Assembly: GCA_024235735.1 (NCBI GenBank)
Contig: JACKLU010000006.1
Location: forward strand, 62,001-126,000
Direction: 5' to 3'
DNA from: Burkholderiales bacterium
GTDB taxonomy: Bacteria > Pseudomonadota > Gammaproteobacteria > Burkholderiales > Nitrosomonadaceae
Length of the DNA: 64,000 nucleotides
A program made the position numbers and the translations under genes. The notes beneath the pieces were generated by a model, which ran no database searches, was not told the origin of the DNA, and saw only the letters and a program-made list of their open reading frames with translations. Of the stretch, positions 23,690 through 31,726 are shown in pieces. The first letter of the stretch is position 1. Every line of letters starts with the position of its first letter.

Positions 23690-25888
23690 ATGCTGAGAAA
23701 TTTATTTAAAATAACGACTGGGTTAACGCAAACAGTTTTGCTGTCTTTTTGCGCCAGTACCCTGGTGCTGGCGCATGGCTTCGGTCCATTGCCCACGTCG
23801 CTGAAAGGCGCGCCTGTTCCGGAAGTGCCGGGATTGCTGGATGGCCCCGATCCGATCATCATCAACAAAGATAAAGCCATTATCCTGGGCAAGGCGCTAT
23901 TCTGGGATATGAGTGTCGGCAGCGACGGCGTGGCCTGCGCAACCTGCCATTTTCACGCGGGCGCCGACCGGCGCACCAAAAACCAGCTGGCGCCAATTGG
24001 CCGCAACAGTGCGTTGCCGAAGGAGTTTTCCATGGGCAAAAACGGTACGCCGCATGGCCCTAATTACACATTAACCCGAAACAGTTTTCCTTTTTTTGAC
24101 AGAGAAAATCCATCGGAAGAATTCAGTCCTGTGATCTACAACAGCGATGACGTCGCTTCTTCTGCGGGAACCTTTGGCGGCGCACACCGCGATGTCAGCT
24201 GGTTTCAGACCATGGAAGACAGTTGCGACCGCAGCGTTGATCCGGTGTTTCACGTGGGCGCAAAAGGCACGCGCAAAATTGAACCCCGCAATACGCCGAC
24301 AGTGATCAACGCTGTCTTTAACTTCCGCAACTTCTGGGACGGCCGCGCAAACAATATTTTCAATGGCAGCAGTCCGTGGGGCGACCGTGATCCCAATGCC
24401 GGCGTCTGGATCAGGAACGCCAATGGCACGGTATCCAAAGAACGCTTGCAGCTGATCAATTCCTCGCTTGCTTCCCAGTCTGTTGGTCCACCTTTGGACA
24501 ATTTCGAAATGTCCTGCGAGAATCGCACTTTTTCCGATCTGGGCCGTAAACTGCTGTTTCGCCGACCGCTCGAGCATCAGCATGTGCACTGGAACGACAG
24601 TGTGCTGGGTGATCTCGCGTTCAGCAGCGAAGGGCAATTGAAAAAAGGATTGAATACACGCTATATCCAGTTGGTCATGGAAGCATTCAATCCCAAATAC
24701 TGGTCGTATAACCGGCGCGGGGCTTTCGGCGCGCCCGCGGCCAGTTCACAGACACATGGCCTGCCCTACTCCCAGGTTGAAGCCAATTTCGCGATGTTTT
24801 TCGGGTTGGCGTTGCAGATGTATCAATCCACACTGATTTCCGATGATTCCCCGTTTGACCGCAGCGCGGTAAATGCAGTCGGCACGCCGATTGATCTCAG
24901 CTTGTCCGCGCAGCGCGGCATGGATCTTTTCCGCGAAGGACACTGTTCGCTGTGTCACACCGGCCCGACATTCACGAATGCCGCGGTGGCAACCAACGGT
25001 ATTTTACAGAAACTCAATCCGCTCGCTTTCGGCAACGAATCCTTTCGCGTCAGCACCACTGTCGTAGTCACGTTACAGAATGCCAATGCCGGCGCAATGT
25101 TTCATGACGTCGGCTTTTCCGCTACCGGTGTAACGCCCAACGAGAACGACCCGGGACTTGGCGGCATTGATCCGTTCGGCAATCCGCTGTCATTCACCGA
25201 TCAATACATCCAGCTACTGGCCGGCAATGAGAATGCTGTTGTCGATCCCTATGTCAGCGATGTGCGTCCCTGCGACATGGACATTCCCATGGCGCTGAAC
25301 ATCAATACGCCGCACGTGTTCAAGTTCACGCATGTGGATGGCATTCAGCAGCAGACTCAGGACACCGACGGCTGCTTCCTGCCCGATGGCATCTATATTC
25401 CTACCGTGGCCACAGCATTGGCGGAATTGCAGAAACCGAACCGCAGACGCTTCCTCAGCGCCGCCAAGGGCTCGTTCAAAGTTCCAACGCTGCGCAATGT
25501 CGAACTGACCGGACCTTATATGCATAATGGCGGCATGGCCACGCTCGAACAGGTTATCGAGTTTTATACCCGGGGCGGCAATTTTCCAGTACCTGCGGTT
25601 GAATTTGCCAAGGTTTTCAATCAACCGTTCCTGAACCTGCCGCAACAACGGGAAGATATTTTAAATTTCCTGAAAAGTCTGACCGATGATCGGGTTCGCT
25701 ATGAACAAGCGCCATTCGATCACCCCGAGTTGTTCATACCGCACGGCCATGCGGGTGATAATCAGATCATCGCCGATTCAAGCTGGCTCAGCGAAGCACT
25801 GGCTGCCGATGAAGTATTGCACATACCCGCCGTTGGCGCGGAAGGTCTGGATCAACCGGTACTGCCTTTTGAGGACTACCTGGAATAA
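23690..25888 (+). CDS. Di-haem cytochrome c peroxidase / MauG-like protein
   Basis: 732 residues, longer than classical bacterial CcpA (about 330-350). A signal peptide ends near VLAHG. Two c-haem motifs are visible, CATCH at 83-87 and CSLCH at 419-423, with KVPTLRNVELTGPYMHNGGM near 600, the conserved C-terminal region of the CCP/MauG family. Members reduce hydrogen peroxide or carry out oxidative modifications in the periplasm or outside the cell. AAGGAGAA precedes ATG. It directly follows two PEP-CTERM genes; large peroxidases of this kind might cross-link or oxidise matrix components, but that is speculation. No sorting signal of its own is seen. Confidence 0.88.
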   Translation: MLRNLFKITTGLTQTVLLSFCASTLVLAHGFGPLPTSLKGAPVPEVPGLLDGPDPIIINKDKAIILGKALFWDMSVGSDGVACATCHFHAGADRRTKNQLAPIGRNSALPKEFSMGKNGTPHGPNYTLTRNSFPFFDRENPSEEFSPVIYNSDDVASSAGTFGGAHRDVSWFQTMEDSCDRSVDPVFHVGAKGTRKIEPRNTPTVINAVFNFRNFWDGRANNIFNGSSPWGDRDPNAGVWIRNANGTVSKERLQLINSSLASQSVGPPLDNFEMSCENRTFSDLGRKLLFRRPLEHQHVHWNDSVLGDLAFSSEGQLKKGLNTRYIQLVMEAFNPKYWSYNRRGAFGAPAASSQTHGLPYSQVEANFAMFFGLALQMYQSTLISDDSPFDRSAVNAVGTPIDLSLSAQRGMDLFREGHCSLCHTGPTFTNAAVATNGILQKLNPLAFGNESFRVSTTVVVTLQNANAGAMFHDVGFSATGVTPNENDPGLGGIDPFGNPLSFTDQYIQLLAGNENAVVDPYVSDVRPCDMDIPMALNINTPHVFKFTHVDGIQQQTQDTDGCFLPDGIYIPTVATALAELQKPNRRRFLSAAKGSFKVPTLRNVELTGPYMHNGGMATLEQVIEFYTRGGNFPVPAVEFAKVFNQPFLNLPQQREDILNFLKSLTDDRVRYEQAPFDHPELFIPHGHAGDNQIIADSSWLSEALAADEVLHIPAVGAEGLDQPVLPFEDYLE

Positions 25889-25945
25889 ATCATAAAGCGC
25901 CAAACTTCAATACGCCACCGGCAATACCGGTGGCTCTCGATTGCA

Positions 25946-26328
25946 GTAACTATTCAGCCCTATTTGACAAGGCGTTTGATTATTCTGTCATTTCGAGCAG
26001 CAGCGAGAAATCTTGAACCTAGAAACCTCAGTTGAATGGGATTTAGAGTGCGTTGATTTTTATTTCCGGCAAGGCGCAATGAGGCGTAATAACGCGTTAT
26101 TACAACGAATTGCAACGTAGCCAGAATTAAAAAGCAGCGTGCTATAAATACTATAGTGTGATGCATCATTTGGGTGAGCTGATATTGCTCAGGTTATTCC
26201 ATTTATTCATGCCGTTAGTCATCGCGGATAACGGTCAACTGAGGTTTCTAGGTTGAACGTTTATTAATGCGTCCAAAACCCAAGATTCCTCGCGTTGCTC
26301 GGAATGACAAAGTGCGCTGAATAGTTAC
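25946..26328. repeat. MITE-like element family B, copy 1, split by family C
   Basis: Termini are GTAACTATTCAGC at 25946 and its complement ending at 26328. The flanks carry a perfect 7-bp target duplication, GATTGCA, at 25939-25945 and 26329-26335. The inside corresponds to the intact 143-bp copy at 30397-30539 but is interrupted by a 240-bp insertion (26016-26254). Confidence 0.85.
26016..26254. repeat. MITE-like element family C nested in family B
   Basis: 20-bp inverted repeats AACCTAGAAACCTCAGTTGA at 26016-26035 and the complement at 26235-26254 bound about 240 bp of non-coding DNA. It splits the family B sequence at cttga/acgtttatt, with TGA or TTGA duplicated at the junction. It contains no open frame of note. 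Confidence 0.82.
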
Positions 26329-26410
26329 GATTGCATTAACAAAAATCCGATTACGCAACGCTAATCGGGTCTGACGGACTTTCTTTCAAGGCGAGCAGTA
26401 TTCATTCAGC

Positions 26411-26550
26411 GAGACCTTTGCACGGCGTCACGAGCGGTACGAGAATAAGGCAAAATTTTGCGAAAAAGCGGAGTTTACCGGGGTAAATGAGCATTTTTCG
26501 CAAAATTTTAACGCAATTATCGTGCCGCGTAGTAGCCGTGCAAAAGTCTC
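26411..26550. repeat. MITE-like element family D, copy 1
   Basis: 140 bp, GAGACCTTTGCACGGC at 26411 and the near-complement gccgtgcaaaagtctc ending at 26550. The whole element folds on itself (aaaattttgcgaaaaagcgg against gcatttttcgcaaaatttt). The reverse complement recurs at 48177-48317. Its right end touches the stop codon of the priming transferase gene. Confidence 0.82.
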
Positions 26551-27930
26551 TCAGTAGGCGTTTTTCCTGTCCAGCACGGCCCATACCGTGCGAATGATGA
26601 TCCAGATATCCAGCCAGAGCGACCAGTTGTTCAGATAGTACAAATCATGCTCGACGCGTTTCTGCATTTTTTCCAGCACATCGGTTTCTCCGCGCCAGCC
26701 ATTGACCTGCGCCCAGCCGGTGATTCCAGGCTTGGTTTTATGGCGCATCATGTAGCCCCTGATCAATTTGCGATACATTTCGTTATGCGCGACCGCGTGC
26801 GGCCGCGGGCCGACAACACTCATGCGTCCCTGCAACACATTAATGAACTGCGGCAGTTCATCCAGCGAAGTACGCCGCAAAAAAGCACCGACTTTCGTCA
26901 CCCGCTGATCATTCCGGGTTGCCTGCTTTATGTGCTCGCCGTTTTCTGTGACCGTCATCGAACGAAACTTGTAGACCATGATCTCTTCGCCATTATGGCC
27001 ATACCGGCGTTGCTTGAAGATTACCGGCCCAGGTGAAGACAGCTTGACTGCCAGAGCAATGCACAACATCAGCGGTGACAGCAGAATCAATATCACGGTG
27101 GCAAACAGATAATCACTGGCGATTTTAATCACCCCACCAATGCCTGCATAAGGTGATTCACCCAGCGAAACAATGGGCATATCGGCAACATAATCCACCT
27201 GCGCCTGCAACAAATCAAAAATATACATATCCGGCAGGAAATAAATTGAAATGGTGGTATCCGCAAGCTCTTCGACGATGCGCTGTATGCGGGGCTGGGA
27301 AGTCATCGGCAGGCTGATAAAGATAATGTCTATTCTGTTACGCTGGATATATGGAATGATTGCGCTGGTTTCACCAAGGTATATCCCAAAATCGCCGCTG
27401 ACTCTGGGTTGCCGCCGGTCATCAAAATAGCCCTGATTGACAATGCACAACAAAGGCTGTTCGTCCAGTGTGCTCAACAGTTTCAGACTTAAGGCGTTAC
27501 CGCCGATGATGATCGATGACCTTTGCCTGCCCCGGCCACGCTCGATACTGACAATCGCCTTGACAATCAGATGACTGAGGATTAACGCCATCGGCGTGAT
27601 TGTCATCCACATGACAATGACCTGCCGGGAGAAATGTTGCGAAAATTGCGTGGCATGCCCGAGAAAACCCAGAATGGCAATAATGAGCAACCAGCCAATC
27701 AACGTATCGCGAACATAGGCCAGCAGATTTCCGCGCCGCCAGTTACGATACAGTGATGTATGATCATACACATAGCTGGAGATAAAGAAGATGATAATAA
27801 TCAGCACCAGGTAATGACTGGTAAACGTCTCGCCATACAGCCAGATGGCCAGCAGCAGCACACCCCAGGTTATCGTTGGATCGAGGATGTATTTGAAAAA
27901 AGCGATGATCGGCAAATCAAATGTTTTCAT
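26551..27930 (-). CDS. Undecaprenyl-phosphate glycosylphosphotransferase (WcaJ/EpsB type)
   Basis: 459 residues. Four or so N-terminal TM helices, a central CoA-binding-like domain (SSIIIGGNALSLKLLSTL) and a last TM helix at about 270-290 precede the catalytic domain: GPVIFKQRRYGHNGEEIMVYKFRSM, RRTSLDELPQFINVLQGRMSVVGPRPHAVAHN and KPGITGWAQVNGWRGET. It transfers a sugar-1-phosphate, usually glucose, from its UDP form to undecaprenyl phosphate and so starts each repeat unit. The start codon overlaps the stop of epsL by 4 bp, indicating coupled translation. The normal C-terminal NAY end is kept although a MITE-like element sits at the stop codon. Confidence 0.94.
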   Translation of the reverse strand: MKTFDLPIIAFFKYILDPTITWGVLLLAIWLYGETFTSHYLVLIIIIFFISSYVYDHTSLYRNWRRGNLLAYVRDTLIGWLLIIAILGFLGHATQFSQHFSRQVIVMWMTITPMALILSHLIVKAIVSIERGRGRQRSSIIIGGNALSLKLLSTLDEQPLLCIVNQGYFDDRRQPRVSGDFGIYLGETSAIIPYIQRNRIDIIFISLPMTSQPRIQRIVEELADTTISIYFLPDMYIFDLLQAQVDYVADMPIVSLGESPYAGIGGVIKIASDYLFATVILILLSPLMLCIALAVKLSSPGPVIFKQRRYGHNGEEIMVYKFRSMTVTENGEHIKQATRNDQRVTKVGAFLRRTSLDELPQFINVLQGRMSVVGPRPHAVAHNEMYRKLIRGYMMRHKTKPGITGWAQVNGWRGETDVLEKMQKRVEHDLYYLNNWSLWLDIWIIIRTVWAVLDRKNAY

Positions 27931-29168
27931 TGTCTTCCCAAAATATAACGCAGCGAAATGGTTACTCCCCTGGCGTCAAAATCTCCCAGCGTGGAATTTG
28001 TCGACAGACTGTTGTGATACCCGGTGGCACTCAATTCCGTGCCATGAAAGGGCATGTACACCAGTCCCAGCGAAGCGGTAATAATTTTGTTGATGTTGCC
28101 GAAACCGGCTTGATTCAGGAATCCTGAGAAACTGTCAAATTTCTGTGTGTTATAGGAAAAGTCACCGGTCACCTTTGTTTTACCGGTCACCCGCCAGGCG
28201 GCCGACGCGCTTCCGCCGGTATTCAAACTGAAATTGGCCGTCAGGCTTTGAATAGCCACGGTTTCCCGCCAGCCACTGAGGGTGATGTCGATCTTGCCTG
28301 TGGGTTTCCAGAAATAGTTCAACCGCATATTTATTCCACTGAAATCGCTGGTAGAAACGGAAGAATTACGCCGTTCCACCCAGCCACCCGAAAATATGGC
28401 GTGGGATTTGGCGGTCAATTTCCAGTCAATCTTTCCTCTGAGTTCGTTCTGGATGTAACTGTTCTCGGTAAACAGTCCGTCGAATGTCTGGATCGGCGAA
28501 GTGAAGTCGCCGCGAATATGCCGATATTGCAAGCCAATCGAACTGCTGCTGGATGACAGATAATCCCAATCCAGCTCAAACCGGTTTTCCCTGCGGTTCT
28601 GGAAGCGTAGCAGATCGTTGCTGGTTTCAAAGTTAAAATGGCTGTAATCCCCGCGTATTTGCCAGCTCGGATGATAGCGCCAGGCCAGATTGATATACTC
28701 GGTGTGTTGCGTGCGTATATTTTTTATTCCGGGTTGAAACAGAAAAGGCGAAAGACTCTTGTCGAAATTCGCGCCCATATTGCCTTCCAGGCGGTTGCCC
28801 AGAAACCAGCGCCAATTCCCGGTCAGCAGCATCGCGTTGTTATTCATCTGGTCGAATTTCTCAAACCGATTGTGGCTCCAGTTTCCGTTAAATTGCAATT
28901 GCTGCCGGCTGATCTGTTTGTGGATAACCGCACCGCCCAGAAGCCGGTGAGAAATATCAAACAGGTTATTGGTGCCGAGCAGCGCTTCCGCGTCGGTTCG
29001 ATCGCGAATGCGCAAAATATTGTCATCCGCCGTCATGGCATAACTCACGTAAGGACGGATCAATTTCCCGACAACAGTGGCCTGAGCAGGTACACAGCAA
29101 AGCAACAGCACGAATGCCAGCAAAACGGAACCTGTTCCGCACCCGGAAAAATACCCGGCTAACCTCAT
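27927..29168 (-). CDS. epsL: EpsL: exosortase B-associated outer-membrane beta-barrel protein
   Basis: 413 residues. The signal peptide ends at CVPAQATVVG. The remainder alternates short hydrophobic and polar segments rich in Tyr/Trp/Asn (LRPYVSYAMTADDNILRI at the front, HPSWQIRGDYSHFNFE and QYRHIRGDF in the middle) and ends in a beta-signal-like GVTISLRYILGRQ. This matches EpsL of exosortase B EPS loci, a putative outer-membrane pore. It may take part in polymer export beside EpsE. It lies between the sulfotransferase (146 bp upstream) and the priming transferase (4-bp overlap). Confidence 0.85.
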   Translation of the reverse strand: MRLAGYFSGCGTGSVLLAFVLLLCCVPAQATVVGKLIRPYVSYAMTADDNILRIRDRTDAEALLGTNNLFDISHRLLGGAVIHKQISRQQLQFNGNWSHNRFEKFDQMNNNAMLLTGNWRWFLGNRLEGNMGANFDKSLSPFLFQPGIKNIRTQHTEYINLAWRYHPSWQIRGDYSHFNFETSNDLLRFQNRRENRFELDWDYLSSSSSSIGLQYRHIRGDFTSPIQTFDGLFTENSYIQNELRGKIDWKLTAKSHAIFSGGWVERRNSSVSTSDFSGINMRLNYFWKPTGKIDITLSGWRETVAIQSLTANFSLNTGGSASAAWRVTGKTKVTGDFSYNTQKFDSFSGFLNQAGFGNINKIITASLGLVYMPFHGTELSATGYHNSLSTNSTLGDFDARGVTISLRYILGRQ

Positions 29169-29314
29169 ATCACTTTGCAGCAGCGCCTGACGCCGAATCG
29201 TGGAACCATCGTTTTGAATTGTTCAGAATAATTCGCTGAATCTTTGACAAGAATTTTTGTATCCGTTGGGGTCAAGTTCTGGATAAGGTCAGGACAGCAG
29301 GAGAAACATAAAAA

Positions 29315-30253
29315 TTACGCATAGCCCAGTTCGCGCATGGTTTTAAGAAAAGATTCGTGAATCAGGGGATTCAACGTACAGGCAGCTTTAGCGACCGGCG
29401 GCTTGAGTGACGATCTTGCGTAGCGGAAAAACAATGCATCATTGTCGGCCAATTCCAGAAAATCGACAATCTGCGCCATGGTTTTTTGCGGATCGCTGCA
29501 CAGCGCTTCATAACGGACATGCAGAATATCGTCAGGCAACTGTTTTAACAGCGACAATCCCTCGCGCATGGTGACAATCCACTCAACAGCCGCCATATCG
29601 ACCTGTTCATTCCAAGTCTTCATTGCGCTGACATGCGTGGATAGATCAGCATGCCGCGAAACAATTTCGGCTGTCAGCAGATTCCACTTCCGGCGATTGA
29701 CGCCCCACCAGTCATGCGTCTCATTGTTGTGCTGCCGGCCCAGCCGTTGCGACCAGTGCATGACCGAATGACAGGCATCCCAGCCATTGCGCGTCAGGAA
29801 AAGAAATTTTGCGTCAGGAAAAATCGACCGGATAAACGGAATCCGGAAAATCAATTCGGGGTATTTGTCCACGATGCGGCGCGAAAAAGTCGCCGACAGA
29901 TACGCGCTATAAAGACGATGTGCGGCCTGAATAACGTCATCCGAGGCATCCGCTTCGGTCAGTCGGTAACGCGCGTGATTGCGATTATAACTGCCGATCA
30001 GATCTTCATCCGGATGAATGGCATGCCACAATGCCTTGGGTTCATTGAGAAAACCGACATCGCGATGCATCGACAGCACGATGCCGAGTATGGTCGTACC
30101 GCTGCGGCCAGTACCCAGAATGAAGACGGGTTTGGAAATTCTACGGCGTACCGGCAGCCGTTTCTCAATCGCAAAATGGGCGAATAGCAACGGATTGATC
30201 CATTGCCCGCACGTCGTGAGCGGCCTGCCTTCAAACAAGGCATAGCTGATCAT
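29315..30253 (-). CDS. Sulfotransferase family protein
   Basis: 312 residues from ATG 30253, which has TGGAG at the right distance. An in-frame ATG at 30313 has no ribosome site and lies almost on the predicted transcription start. The 5'-phosphosulfate loop FILGTGRSGTTILG (about 44-57) and the 3'-phosphate region LFLTRNGWDACHSVMHW are typical of PAPS-dependent sulfotransferases. It would sulfate a carbohydrate or protein, using PAPS that the CysC fusion at 14932 could supply. It is the first gene of an operon with epsL and the priming transferase, so the exopolysaccharide is the likely target. The promoter carries operator d. Confidence 0.86.
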   Translation of the reverse strand: MISYALFEGRPLTTCGQWINPLLFAHFAIEKRLPVRRRISKPVFILGTGRSGTTILGIVLSMHRDVGFLNEPKALWHAIHPDEDLIGSYNRNHARYRLTEADASDDVIQAAHRLYSAYLSATFSRRIVDKYPELIFRIPFIRSIFPDAKFLFLTRNGWDACHSVMHWSQRLGRQHNNETHDWWGVNRRKWNLLTAEIVSRHADLSTHVSAMKTWNEQVDMAAVEWIVTMREGLSLLKQLPDDILHVRYEALCSDPQKTMAQIVDFLELADNDALFFRYARSSLKPPVAKAACTLNPLIHESFLKTMRELGYA

Positions 30254-30319
30254 GCGGCTCCACAGTTTCCACGGACGTGCGTTGATATAAGCTGAATCAA
30301 TCTGAGCAATCATTTTGGG

Positions 30320-30364
30320 ATTTTATACGATAAGACCCTGATCAGGGTGCGACAAATTGCCGCA
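30320..30364 (-). promoter_or_regulatory. Operator (site d) and promoter of the sulfotransferase operon
   Basis: TGCGACAAATTGCCGCA (30348-30364) with a -10-like TAAAAT at 30325-30320 on the minus strand, starting 23 bp after it. Transcription would begin about 30313, which makes the upstream ATG at 30313 unlikely to be used. Confidence 0.58.
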
Positions 30365-30396
30365 CGCCGGAAATTCAACGCCACACTCATTTTTTC

Positions 30397-30539
30397 GTAA
30401 CTATTCAGCGCACTTTGTCATTCCGAGCAACGCGAGGAATCTTGGGTTTTGGGCGCATTAATAAATGCTCAGGATTTCTCGCTGCCGCTCGAAATGACAG
30501 CATAATCAAACGCCTTGTCAAATAAGGCTGAATAGTTAC
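30397..30539. repeat. MITE-like element family B, copy 2, intact
   Basis: 143 bp with termini GTAACTATTCAGC(G) and complement. A perfect 8-bp target duplication ATTTTTTC flanks it (30389-30396 and 30540-30547). It lies between operators d and e. Confidence 0.87.
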
Positions 30540-30573
30540 ATTTTTTCTTGCTCATTTTTTCTTCTTAACGTAA

Positions 30574-30619
30574 TGCGACAATTTGTCGCATTGACCTGTA
30601 AAAAGAGTTAATCAATACT
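30574..30619 (+). promoter_or_regulatory. Operator (site e) and promoter of the third PEP-CTERM gene
   Basis: The palindrome TGCGACAATTTGTCGCA (30574-30590) is followed at once by TTGACC (30591-30596, five of six -35 bases) and, after a 17-bp spacer, AATACT (30614-30619). This is the clearest complete promoter linked to the operator. Confidence 0.68.
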
Positions 30620-30727
30620 CGTCCCCGCGTGGCCACGCAAAAAAGGGAGAGATATGTCATGTTTTTTGGGCTGATGACTGATTTATCTCGCTATTAAAAA
30701 ATAGTAATCGTTATAAAAGGATTTACA

Positions 30728-31555
30728 ATGAAAAAAGTCGCACTAAAAAACACGCTTGCTTTTGCGTTGTTTCTGGCCGGCATGACCGCGCTGCAAGCCA
30801 TGGCGCATATAAGCTACAGTGGCCGGGATTTCGGTTCTTTCACCGGCGCTTTCGCACAATCACAAACCATTACCAATCAGTCCTTCACCGGCAGACACGG
30901 CTGGGTTGACGGAACCGACGCCGATTGGGGCGATTCACACCGGTTGCGCGCATACCGCTTCCATCTCGACAATGAGGCTGATGTCACCATTTCATTCCAG
31001 GATCAGGCTTTCACCACTTCAACCGGCGCCAGCGTGCTCGGTGGAATCAATGCCGGCTTCACACTCTACAGCGGGCTTGCGCATACAGCGCCTTTCGCCG
31101 CAGATCATGACGGCGCGGCAGGATCAGTCGCCATCCGTGACGCCATTGCCGGTGCTGGCAATACAGAAGGTTCGTTCAGAGCACTGACAACCTGGAGTCT
31201 TACAAACGACGACAACGATCCTGCGAGTGTTTTCACCTATGTCGGCCATGCTTATGACGGCAGCGTGGATTATGGTTCAGGCGTTATTGCCGGTGGTGAC
31301 GGTGTTGCGGATAATTTTGTCTCGCAAACCTTCCATTTGGCAGCAGGTGATTACACGATTTTTGTCGGCGGCACGGATTACAGCGACCAGGTTGCGCCGT
31401 GGTCTTCTTACGGCGTGGAAGGTATGGTTTCAGTTGTTCCGGAACCCGAAATTTACGCCATGCTGCTGGCCGGTCTGGGGCTTGTCGGCTTTGCCGCAAA
31501 GCGCCGCCGCATCGCACAGGGTGAATCAGGCAACATCAATCCGGCTTACTGCTGA
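30728..31555 (+). CDS. PEP-CTERM sorting domain protein
   Basis: 275 residues. The signal peptide ends near LQAMAHISY. The body is acidic and Gly/Asp/Ser/Thr-rich with few Cys or Lys. The sorting signal VPEPEIYAMLLAGLGLVGFAAKRRR has the complete PEP motif, hydrophobic stretch and Arg/Lys end, making it a likely exosortase B substrate. AAAAGGA lies before ATG. The body contains a SDQVAPWSSYGVEGMVSVV segment just before the PEP motif. Its function is unknown; it resembles other betaproteobacterial PEP-CTERM proteins that sit in the matrix. It is not a close paralogue of the pair at 21529 and 22809. An intrinsic terminator follows. Confidence 0.9.
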   Translation: MKKVALKNTLAFALFLAGMTALQAMAHISYSGRDFGSFTGAFAQSQTITNQSFTGRHGWVDGTDADWGDSHRLRAYRFHLDNEADVTISFQDQAFTTSTGASVLGGINAGFTLYSGLAHTAPFAADHDGAAGSVAIRDAIAGAGNTEGSFRALTTWSLTNDDNDPASVFTYVGHAYDGSVDYGSGVIAGGDGVADNFVSQTFHLAAGDYTIFVGGTDYSDQVAPWSSYGVEGMVSVVPEPEIYAMLLAGLGLVGFAAKRRRIAQGESGNINPAYC

Positions 31556-31612
31556 TTGCACTGAACTGCCCTCGGCATAAGTCAAGGACAGTTCATGATT
31601 CAAGTAAGACAA

Positions 31613-31674
31613 AAAAAAGCCTTGCATCCTCTCTTCTATTTTTGATCACAAGCAAATGGATGCAAGGCTTTTTC
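31613..31674. terminator. Intrinsic terminator, symmetric
   Basis: aaaaaagccttgcatcc (31613-31629) pairs with ggatgcaaggcttttt (31658-31673) around a 28-base loop, with T-runs on both strands. It ends the PEP-CTERM transcript and could work in both directions. Confidence 0.85.
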
Positions 31675-31683
31675 TCTCCCACC

Positions 31684-31716
31684 TTGTCGCGCATGTTCTA
31701 AGCGCTACTGTATAAG
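31684..31716 (+). promoter_or_regulatory. Possible half-operator and -10 box of the PEP-CTERM protease
   Basis: TTGTCGCG (31684-31691) matches the right half of the shared operator. TATAAG (31711-31716) follows at 20 bp. The left half is absent, and the predicted start would lie within a few bases of ATG 31727, so this is weak. Confidence 0.3.
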
Positions 31717-31726
31717 AATCCATCAC

